Source: MFD00082-c5 sp963697995
Lineage (GTDB): Bacteria > Chlamydiota > Chlamydiia > Chlamydiales > JAJFMB01
NCBI GenBank assembly: GCA_963697995.1
Contig: OY969110.1
Span: 1,178,001-1,242,000 of the forward strand
Reading direction: 5' to 3'
Length of the DNA: 64,000 nt
Each line of letters starts with the position of its first letter. The first letter of the stretch is position 1. Below are positions 51,155 through 61,600 of this stretch, piece after piece. A program made the position numbers and the translations under genes. The notes beneath the pieces are model-generated. The model was not told where the DNA came from. It searched no databases and saw only the letters and a program-made list of their open reading frames with translations.

Positions 51155-54100
51155 ATGTTTTTTTTGCGATATTCTTCTCAGCGTTTAAGTTCTATTCTCG
51201 CCCTAGCGACCGTCATTTTGACGAGCGTTAGTGCTTATTCAGCACCTTTTAGAGTGATAAAAGGGGAAACGGTCTCTAGTTCTTTTTTTCCTGTTTCCGT
51301 TGTTAAAGAGAGCCTTAACAAATTACAAAATCCGTTTGTTGAGAAGGAGTTTGGCTGTAATAGTTGTGGTTGCATGGTGCCTGTTCAAGGGCCTGAGGGT
51401 CCAAGGGGTCCAAGGGGACACGAGGGGCCGGCAGGAGGCACGGGTCCAACAGGGGCTACTGGTCCCACGGGTTTAGGAGACACGGGTCCAACGGGTCCTA
51501 CGGGAGCTACTGGCTCGACTGGTGCGACGGGTCCAACGGGTTTAGGGGCAACAGGAGCTACTGGTCCAATCGGACCACAAGGTGATACGGGAGCTACTGG
51601 TCCGACAGGTTTAGGAGACACGGGTCCAACGGGTCCTACGGGAGCTACAGGCTCGACTGGTGCAACGGGCCCAACGGGTTTAGGGGCAACAGGTGCGACG
51701 GGCCCAATAGGACCACAAGGTGATACGGGGGCTACGGGTCCAACGGGTTTAGGTGATACTGGTCCAACGGGTCCTACGGGAGCTACAGGCTCGACTGGTG
51801 CGACGGGCCCAACGGGTTTAGGGGCAACAGGAGCTACTGGTCCAATCGGACCACAAGGTGATACGGGGGCTACGGGTCCAACGGGTTTAGGTGATACTGG
51901 TCCAACGGGTCCTACGGGAGCTACAGGCTCGACTGGTGCGACGGGCCCAACGGGTTTAGGGGCAACAGGAGCTACTGGTCCAGTAGGACCACAAGGTGAT
52001 ACAGGGGCTACTGGTCCGACAGGTTTAGGAGACACTGGTCCAACGGGTCCTACGGGAGCTACAGGCTCGACTGGTGCGACGGGTCCAACCGGATTACAAG
52101 GCGATACAGGAGCGACAGGCCCTACAGGATTACAAGGTGATACGGGAGCTACAGGCTCAACTGGTGCGACGGGCCCAACCGGATTACAAGGCGATACAGG
52201 GGCGACAGGCCCAACAGGTCTACAAGGTGATACGGGGGCTACTGGTCCTACAGGACTACAAGGTGATACGGGAGCTACAGGCTCAACTGGTGTGACGGGC
52301 CCAACAGGATTACAAGGTAATACAGGAGCGACAGGCCCAACAGGTTCACAAGGTGATACGGGTGCTACTGGTCCGACAGGTTTAGGAGATACTGGTCCGA
52401 CGGGTTCTACTGGAGCTACAGGCTCGACTGGTGCGACGGGCCCAACCGGATTACAAGGTGATACAGGAGCGACAGGCCCAATAGGTTCTACGGGAGCTAC
52501 TGGCGCAACCGGTCCGATAGGTCCAACCGGATTACAAGGTGATACAGGAGCGACAGGTCCAACAGGTTTAGGAGATACTGGTCCAACCGGTCCTACCGGA
52601 GCTACCGGAGCTACTGGGGCAACAGGTCCGACAGGCCCAACAGGTCTACAAGGTGATACGGGAGCTACGGGTCCTACAGGTTTAGGAGATACTGGTCCGA
52701 CGGGTTCTACTGGAGCTACAGGCTCGACTGGTGCGACAGGCCCAACCGGATTACAAGGTGATACAGGAGCGACAGGTCCAACAGGCGCTCAAGGTGATAC
52801 AGGAGCTACGGGTCCGACAGGTTTAGGAGATACTGGCCCAACGGGTCCTACTGGAGCTACAGGCTCGACTGGTGCGACAGGGCCTACAGGGTTACAAGGC
52901 GATACCGGATTTACAGGCCCAACAGGCGCTCAAGGTGATACAGGAGCTACGGGTCCGACAGGTTTAGGAGATACTGGTCCAACGGGTCCTACTGGAGCTA
53001 CAGGCTCGACTGGTGCGACAGGACCTACAGGGTTACAAGGCGATACAGGATTTACAGGCCCAACAGGCTCTCAAGGTGATACGGGAGCTACGGGTCCGAC
53101 AGGTTTAGGAGATACTGGTCCAACGGGTCCTACTGGAGCTACAGGCTCGACTGGTGCGACAGGGCCAACAGGATTACAAGGGGATACAGGATTTACGGGC
53201 CCAACAGGATTTGGAGATACTGGTCCAACAGGTCCTACGGGAGCTACTGGGGCAACAGGTCCAACTGGCCCAACAGGCTCTCAAGGTGATACGGGAGCTA
53301 CGGGTCCGACAGGTTTAGGAGATACTGGTCCAACGGGTCCTACGGGAGCTACAGGCTCGACTGGTGCGACAGGGCCTACGGGGTTACAAGGCGATACCGG
53401 ATTTACAGGCCCAACAGGATTTGGAGATACTGGTCCAACAGGTCCTACTGGAGCTACAGGCTCGACTGGTGCGACAGGGCCAACAGGGTTACAAGGTGAT
53501 ACGGGAGCTACAGGTCCGACAGGTTTAGGAGATACTGGTCCAACGGGTCCTACGGGAGCTACAGGCTCGACTGGTGCGACAGGGCCAACAGGTCTACAAG
53601 GTGATACAGGATTTACAGGCCCAACAGGTTCACAAGGTGATACAGGAGCTACAGGTCCGACAGGTTTAGGAGATACTGGCCCTACAGGTCCTACGGGAGC
53701 TACAGGCTCGACTGGTGCGACAGGGCCTACAGGGTTACAAGGCGATACAGGATTTACGGGCCCAACAGGATTTGGAGATACTGGTCCAACAGGTCCTACG
53801 GGAGCTACCGGGGCAACAGGTCCAACTGGCCCAACAGGTTCACAAGGTGATACAGGAGCTACAGGTCCGACAGGTTTAGGAGATACTGGCCCTACAGGTC
53901 CTACGGGAGCTATAGGCTCGACTGGTGCGACAGGGCCAACAGGATTACAAGGGGATACAGGATTTACGGGCCCAACAGGATTTGGAGATACTGGTCCAAC
54001 AGGTCCTACGGGAGCTACCGGGGCAACAGGTCCAACTGGCCCAACAGGTTCACAAGGTGATACAGGAGCTACAGGTCCGACAGGTTTAGGAGATACTGGC

Positions 54101-55612
54101 CCTACAGGTCCTACGGGAGCTATAGGCTCGACTGGTGCGACAGGGCCAACAGGATTACAAGGGGATACAGGATTTACGGGCCCAACAGGATTTGGAGATA
54201 CTGGTCCAACAGGTCCTACGGGAGCTACCGGGGCAACAGGTCCAACTGGCCCAACAGGTTCACAAGGTGATACAGGAGCTACAGGTCCGACAGGTTTAGG
54301 AGATACTGGCCCTACAGGTCCTACCGGAGCTATAGGCTCGACTGGTGCGACAGGGCCAACAGGTCTAGGTGCAACAGGTCCGACCGGTCCAACAGGCGCT
54401 CAAGGTGATACAGGATTTACAGGCCCAACAGGGTTTGGAGATACCGGTCCAACAGGTCCTACGGGGGCTACTGGTGCGACTGGAGCAACGGGTCCTACAG
54501 GTTTAGGAGATACTGGTCCGACTGGTCCAACAGGGGCTCAGGGTGATACAGGATTTACGGGCCCAACAGGGTTTGGGGATACTGGTCCGACGGGGTCTAC
54601 GGGAGCTACAGGTGCGACTGGGGCTACAGGTCCAACAGGGTTAGGTGCAACAGGTCCGACTGGTCCAACTGGGGCTCAAGGTGATACAGGATTTACGGGC
54701 CCAACAGGGTTTGGGGATACTGGTCCGACGGGGTCTACGGGAGCTACAGGTCCAACAGGTCCAACAGGTTTAGGTGCAACAGGTCCAACTGGTTCAACAG
54801 GGCCTCAAGGTGATACAGGATTTACGGGTCCGACAGGGTTAGGGGATACTGGTCCGACGGGGTCTACGGGAGCTACAGGTCCAACAGGTCCAACAGGTTT
54901 AGGTGCAACAGGTCCGACTGGTCCAACAGGGGCTCAGGGTGATACAGGATTTACGGGTCCTACTGGTTTAGGAGATACTGGTCCCACAGGTTCTACAGGT
55001 GATACTGGATTTACTGGTCCTAATGGCGCGACAGGTGATACTGGCCCAACCGGAGCCACTGGATTTACTGGTCCAACAGGCGCGACAGGTGCTACTGGCC
55101 CAACTGGTGCTACAGGATTCACAGGGCCTACCGGTGCGACTGGATTTACAGGTCCTACTGGCGCAACAGGTATACGGGCCCAACAGGAGCAACAGGATTC
55201 ACCGGACCAACTGGTGCAACTGGCTCCACAGGGCCTACCGGTGCTACAGGATTTACCGGACCTACTGGATTTACTGGTCCAACAGGCCCGACAGGTGATA
55301 CTGGCCCGACAGGTGCTACAGGATTCACTGGACCGACTGGAGCCACTGGATTTACTGGACCGACTGGAGCCACTGGATTTACTGGTCCTACTGGCGCGAC
55401 AGGTGATACTGGCCCAACTGGTGCTACTGGATTCACTGGACCAACTGGAGCCACTGGATTTACTGGACCAACTGGAGCCACTGGATTTACTGGTCCTACT
55501 GGCGCGACAGGTGATACTGGCCCAACTGGTGCTACAGGATTTACTGGACCTACCGGAGCTACGGGATTCACAGGCCTACCGGTGCTACAGGATCTACCGG
55601 ATCTACAGGTAG
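51155..55612 (+). CDS. Collagen-like protein, N-terminal open frame as given
   Basis: This is the uninterrupted 5' part of the gene: signal peptide, Cys-containing N-terminal domain and about 1340 residues of Gly-X-Thr. At 55171 one G is missing from GGTGATACGGGC, and the last 147 codons are out of frame (QEQQDSPDQ-like), ending at a chance stop. The protein as given would therefore have no trimerisation head. Confidence 0.8.
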   Translation: MFFLRYSSQRLSSILALATVILTSVSAYSAPFRVIKGETVSSSFFPVSVVKESLNKLQNPFVEKEFGCNSCGCMVPVQGPEGPRGPRGHEGPAGGTGPTGATGPTGLGDTGPTGPTGATGSTGATGPTGLGATGATGPIGPQGDTGATGPTGLGDTGPTGPTGATGSTGATGPTGLGATGATGPIGPQGDTGATGPTGLGDTGPTGPTGATGSTGATGPTGLGATGATGPIGPQGDTGATGPTGLGDTGPTGPTGATGSTGATGPTGLGATGATGPVGPQGDTGATGPTGLGDTGPTGPTGATGSTGATGPTGLQGDTGATGPTGLQGDTGATGSTGATGPTGLQGDTGATGPTGLQGDTGATGPTGLQGDTGATGSTGVTGPTGLQGNTGATGPTGSQGDTGATGPTGLGDTGPTGSTGATGSTGATGPTGLQGDTGATGPIGSTGATGATGPIGPTGLQGDTGATGPTGLGDTGPTGPTGATGATGATGPTGPTGLQGDTGATGPTGLGDTGPTGSTGATGSTGATGPTGLQGDTGATGPTGAQGDTGATGPTGLGDTGPTGPTGATGSTGATGPTGLQGDTGFTGPTGAQGDTGATGPTGLGDTGPTGPTGATGSTGATGPTGLQGDTGFTGPTGSQGDTGATGPTGLGDTGPTGPTGATGSTGATGPTGLQGDTGFTGPTGFGDTGPTGPTGATGATGPTGPTGSQGDTGATGPTGLGDTGPTGPTGATGSTGATGPTGLQGDTGFTGPTGFGDTGPTGPTGATGSTGATGPTGLQGDTGATGPTGLGDTGPTGPTGATGSTGATGPTGLQGDTGFTGPTGSQGDTGATGPTGLGDTGPTGPTGATGSTGATGPTGLQGDTGFTGPTGFGDTGPTGPTGATGATGPTGPTGSQGDTGATGPTGLGDTGPTGPTGAIGSTGATGPTGLQGDTGFTGPTGFGDTGPTGPTGATGATGPTGPTGSQGDTGATGPTGLGDTGPTGPTGAIGSTGATGPTGLQGDTGFTGPTGFGDTGPTGPTGATGATGPTGPTGSQGDTGATGPTGLGDTGPTGPTGAIGSTGATGPTGLGATGPTGPTGAQGDTGFTGPTGFGDTGPTGPTGATGATGATGPTGLGDTGPTGPTGAQGDTGFTGPTGFGDTGPTGSTGATGATGATGPTGLGATGPTGPTGAQGDTGFTGPTGFGDTGPTGSTGATGPTGPTGLGATGPTGSTGPQGDTGFTGPTGLGDTGPTGSTGATGPTGPTGLGATGPTGPTGAQGDTGFTGPTGLGDTGPTGSTGDTGFTGPNGATGDTGPTGATGFTGPTGATGATGPTGATGFTGPTGATGFTGPTGATGIRAQQEQQDSPDQLVQLAPQGLPVLQDLPDLLDLLVQQARQVILARQVLQDSLDRLEPLDLLDRLEPLDLLVLLARQVILAQLVLLDSLDQLEPLDLLDQLEPLDLLVLLARQVILAQLVLQDLLDLPELRDSQAYRCYRIYRIYR

Positions 55613-58600
55613 CACAGGATTTACTGGTCCAACAGGTGCAACTGGCTTCACAGGTCCAACTGGCGCTACAGGCTTTACAGGACCGACTGGAGCTACAGGA
55701 TTCACAGGGCCTACCGGTGCGACTGGATTTACAGGTCCTACTGGCGCAACAGGTGATACTGGCCCAACAGGAGCCACAGGATTCACCGGACCAACGGGTG
55801 CAACTGGCTTCACAGGACCAACTGGCGCTACAGGATTTACCGGACTACAGGTAGCACAGGATTTACTGGTCCAACAGGTGCAACTGGCTTCACAGGACAA
55901 ACTGGCGCTACAGGCTTTACAGGACCAACTGGAGCTACAGGATTCACAGGCCTACCGGTGCGACTGGATTTACAGGTCCTAACTGGCGCAACAGGTGATA
56001 CTGGCCCAACAGGAGCCACAGGATTCACTGGACCAACGGGTGCAACGGCTTCACAGGACAACTGGCGCTACAGGCTTTACAGGACCAACTGGAGCTACGG
56101 GATTCACAGGGCCTACCGGTGCGACTGGATTTACAGGTCCTAATGGCGCAACAGGTGATACTGGCCCAACAGGAGCCACAGGATTCACCGGACCAACTGG
56201 TGCAACTGGCTTCACAGGACCAACTGGAGCTACAGGCTTCACAGGACCTACTGGTGCGACTGGATTCACCGGACCAACTGGCGCTACAGGATTTACAGGT
56301 CCTACTGGTGCAACTGGCTTCACAGGCCCACAGGTAGCACAGGCTTTACTGGACCACTGGCGCTACAGGATTTACAGGGCCTACTGGAGCTACAGGATTT
56401 ACAGGTCCTACTGGTGCAACTGGCTTCACAGGGCCAACTGGTAGCACAGGCTTTACTGGACCTACAGGTAGCACAGGATTTACAGGTCCAACCGGAGCAA
56501 CAGGCTTTACAGGCCCAACTGGAGCGACTGGATTTACCGGACCGACAGGTAGCACAGGATTTACAGGACCTACGGGCGCAACTGGATTCACTGGCCCTAC
56601 AGGTGCTACAGGATTTACTGGCCCAAAGGTGCAACTGGATTTACCGGACCAACTGGAACTACAGGATTACAGGACCACTGGCGCTACAGGATTTACAGGT
56701 CCTACTGGTGCAACTGGCTTCACAGGGCCGACTGGCGCTACAGGATTTACAGGTCCTACTGGTGCAACTGGCTTCACAGGGCCCACAGGTAGCACAGGAT
56801 TTACTGGACCGACTGGCGCTACAGGATTTACAGGGCCTACTGGCCTACAGGATTTACAGGGCCTACTGGAGCTACAGGATTTACAGGTCCTACTGGAGCA
56901 ACTGGCTTCACAGGGCCCACAGGTAGCACAGGCTTTACTGGACCTACAGGTGCTACAGGATTTACTGGTCCGACAGGTGCTACAGGATTTACCGGACCAA
57001 CTGGAGCTACGGGCTTCACAGGCCCAACAGGAGCCACAGGATTTACAGGTCCTACTGGAGCAACTGGCTTCACAGGTCCTACTGGAGCAACTGGCTTCAC
57101 AGGACCAACGGGTAGCACAGGCTTTACTGGACCTACAGGTGCTACAGGATTTACTGGCCCGACAGGTGCTACAGGATTTACCGGACCAACTGGAGCTACG
57201 GGCTTCACAGGTCCATCAGGAGCACAGGATTTACTGGACCGACTGGGCTACAGGCTTCACTGGGCCCACAGGTAGCACAGGCTTACTGGACCTACAGGTG
57301 CTACAGGATTTACTGGCCCACAGGTGCGACTGGATTTACAGGACTACCGGAGCTACTGGCTTCACAGGGCCTACAGGTAGCACAGGATTTACAGGTCCTA
57401 CTGGAGCAACTGGCTTCACAGGGCCCACAGGTAGCACAGGCTTTACTGGACCGACTGGCGCTACAGGATTTACAGGGTCTACTGGCGCTACAGGATTTAC
57501 AGGGCCTACTGGCGCTACAGGATTTACAGGGCCTACTGGAGCTACAGGATTTACAGGTCCTACTGGTGCGACTGGATTTACAGGACCAACTGGAGCCACT
57601 GGTTCACAGGACCTACAGGTAGCACAGGATTTACCGGACCTACAGGTAGCACAGGCTTTACGGGACCAACTGGAGCCACTGGCTTCACTGGACCAACAGG
57701 TGCTACAGGATTTACAGGCCCAACTGGAGCTACAGGATTTACGGGCCCGACAGGTGCAACTGGATTTACCGGACCTACAGGTAGCACAGGATTTACAGGA
57801 CCAACTGGAGCCACTGGCTTCACAGGACCTACCGGAGCTACTGGATTTACTGGTCCAACAGGCGCTACCGGCTTTACTGGCCCGACAGGTGCTACTGGAT
57901 TTACGGGACCAACTGGAGCCACTGGCTTCACAGGACCTACCGGTGCTACAGGATTTACCGGACCTACAGGTAGCACAGGCTTTACAGGACCAACGGGTGC
58001 GACAGGTTTTACTGGACCGACAGGTGCAACTGGCTTCACAGGGCCAACAGGTAGCACAGGCTTTACAGGTCCTACCGGCGCAACAGGGTTAACTGGACCT
58101 ACAGGTAGCACAGGGTCTACTGGCCCAACAGGTGCAACAGGATTTACGGGACCGACTGGAGCTACAGGATTTACTGGTCCTACGGGTGCAACTGGATTTA
58201 CAGGACCTACGGGCACAACTGGATTTACCGGACCTACTGGAGCAACAGGCTTCACCGGACCAACTGGAACTACAGGATTCACAGGACCGACTGGCGTTAC
58301 AGGATTTACAGGTCCTACTGGTTCAACTGGCTTCACAGGGTCAACAGGTAGCACAGGCTTTACTGGCCCGACAGGTGCGACTGGATTTACCGGACCAACT
58401 GGAGCTACGGGCTTCACAGGCCCATTAGGAGCCACAGGATTTACCGGACCAACTGGAGCCACTGGTTTCACAGGAGCTACCGGTGCTACCGGCTTTACTG
58501 GCCCACAGGTGCTACAGGCTTTACTGGACCCACAGGTGCAACAGGCTTTACCGGACCGACTGGAGCCACTGGTTTCACAGGAGCTACCGGTGCTACCGGC

Positions 58601-61600
58601 TTTACTGGTCCTACGGGTGCAACTGGATTTACAGGACCTACGGGCGCAACAGGATTTACTGGCCCGACAGGTGCAACAGGGTTTACTGGTCCTACTGGTG
58701 CGACTGGATCTACTGGACCTACAGGTAGCATAGGCTTTACCGGACCAACTGGCGCTACGGGCTTTACCGGACCGACTGGACCACTGGTTTCACAGGAGCT
58801 ACCGGCCTACAGGTTTTACAGGACCGACTGGCGCTACAGGCTTCACAGGACCTACAGGTAGCACAGGCTTTACTGGTCCAACAGGTGCGACAGGATTTAC
58901 TGGATCTACAGGTGCGACTGGATTTACGGGTCCTACAGGTGCAACAGGCTTCACAGGCCCTACGGGTGCCACTGGCTTCACAGGGCCTACTGGCGCAACT
59001 GGATTTACTGGTCCTACTGGAGCAACCGGATTTACAGGACCACGGGTAGCACAGGCTTTACAGGACCTACGGGCGCAACTGGATTCACTGGACCGACTGG
59101 CGCTACAGGATTTACTGGTCCAACAGGTGCAACAGGCTTTACAGGACCTACGGGCGCAACTGGATTTACGGGACCAACTGGAGCCACTGGCTTCACAGGA
59201 CCAACAGGTGCAACTGGATTTACTGGACCAACTGGCGCTACAGGCTTTACAGGACCAACTGGGGCAACAGGATTTACTGGACCGACTGGAGCAACAGGCT
59301 TCACAGGGCCTACAGGAGCAACAGGATTTACTGGACCCACAGGTGCTACAGGTTTCACTGGTCCAACAGGTACTACGGGCTTTACCGGACCTAATGGAGC
59401 CACAGGATTTACGGGACCGAATGGAGCTACAGGATTTACCGGACCAACTGGAGCTACTGGTTTCACAGGAGCTACCGGCGCTACAGGCTTTACAGGACCG
59501 ACTGGAGCAACAGGATTTACGGGACCGACTGGAGCTACAGGCTTTACAGGGCCAACGGGTAACACAGGCTTCACAGGGCCTACAGGTAGCACAGGATTTA
59601 CTGGCCCTACAGGTGCGACTGGATTTACCGGACCAACTGGAGCTACAGGCTTACAGGCCCATCGGAGCCACAGGATTTACAGGTCCTACTGGAGCAACTG
59701 GCTTCACAGGGCCAACGGGTAACACAGGCTTTACAGGGCCTACAGGTAGCACAGGCTTTACTGGCCCGACAGGTGCTACAGGATTTACAGGACCTACCGG
59801 AGCTACGGGCTTCACAGGTCCATCAGGAGCTACAGGCTTTACAGGTCCACCGGAGCCACTGGTTTCACAGGGCCTACCGGTTCTACTGGGTTTACAGGTC
59901 CTACAGGTGCAACTGGCTTCACTGGTCCTACAGGTGCTAAGGCTTTACAGGTCCAACCGGAGCCACTGGTTTCACAGGGCCTACCGGTTCTACAGGGTTT
60001 ACAGGTCCTACAGGTGCAACTGGCTTCACTGGTCCTACAGGTGCTACAGGCTTTACAGGACCTATGGGCGCAACTGGATTCACTGGCCCGACAGGTGCTA
60101 CAGGATTTACAGGTCCAACCGGAGCCACTGGTTTCAAAGGGTCTACCGGCTCTACAGGGTTTACAGGTCCTACAGGTGCTACAGGCTTCACTGGTCCTAC
60201 AGGTGCTACAGGATTTACTGGACCGACTGGAGCCACTGGTTTCACAGGGCCTACCGGTTCTACAGGCTTTACAGGTCCTACAGGTGCAACTGGCTTCACT
60301 GGTCCTACAGGTGCTACAGGCTTTACAGGACCTACGGGCGCAACTGGATTCACTGGTCCACAGGTGCTACAGGATTTACAGGTCCAACCGGAGCCACTGG
60401 TTTCACAGGGCCTACCGGCTTTACAGGGTTTACAGGTCCTACAGGTGCAACTGGCTTCACTGGTCCTACAGGTGCTACAGGATTTACTGGACCGACTGGA
60501 GCCACTGGCTTCACTGGTCCTACAGGTGCTACAGGATTTACTGGACCGACTGGAGCCACTGGCTTCACTGGGCCTACTGGAGTTACAGGGGGTACTGGCC
60601 CGACAGGTGCAACTGGATTCACAGGACCGACTGGCGCTACAGGCTTCACAGGGCCTACTGGACCAACTGGAGTTACAGGGTTTACTGGACCTACAGGTAG
60701 CACAGGATTCACTGGCCCAACAGGAGTCACTGGCTTCACAGGGCCCACGGGTGCTACAGGATTTACCGGACCCACTGGAACAACAGGCTTTACAGGCCCG
60801 ACAGGTGCGACCGGCTTTACTGGTCCCACGGGTGCTACAGGATTTACGGACCCACTGGAACAACAGGCTTTACAGGACCGACAGGTGCTACTGGTTTCAC
60901 AGGTCCTACAGGGCTTGGTGCTACAGGACCTACAGGATTTACTGGTCCTACAGGTGCGACCGGCTTTACTGGTCCCACAGGAGCGACTGGATTTACAGGA
61001 CCTAATGGAGCCACAGGCTTCACAGGACCTAATGGCGCCACAGGCTTCACAGGTCCTACTGGCGCAACAGGATTTACCGGGCCAACAGGCGCTACAGGAT
61101 TCACAGGTCCCAAGGTGCTACAGGGTCTACAGGTCCTACAGGTGTAACTGGCTTCACAGGGCCTACGGTTCTACAGGGTTTACAGGTCCAACAGGTGCTA
61201 CTGGATTTACAGGACCTACTGGAGCAACAGGCTTCACCGGACCTACTGGCGCTACAGGATTTACAGGACCTACTGGAGCAACAGGCTTCACCGGACCAAC
61301 AGGAGCCACTGGTTTCACAGGGCCTACCGGTTCTACAGGGCGTACAGGTCCAACGGGAGCTACTGGGTTTACCGGTCCAACAGGATCCACTGGCTTCACA
61401 GGGCCGACTGGAGCAACAGGTTTTACAGGTCCTACAGGGCTTGGTGCTACAGGACCAACAGGAGTCACTGGCCCGACAGGTGCGACCGGCTTTACTGGTC
61501 CCACAGGTGCCACTGGATTTACCGGACCGACTGGAGCTACTGGATTTACAGGACCGACTGGAGCTACAGGGTTTACTGGCCCAACAGGAGCCACTGGCTT

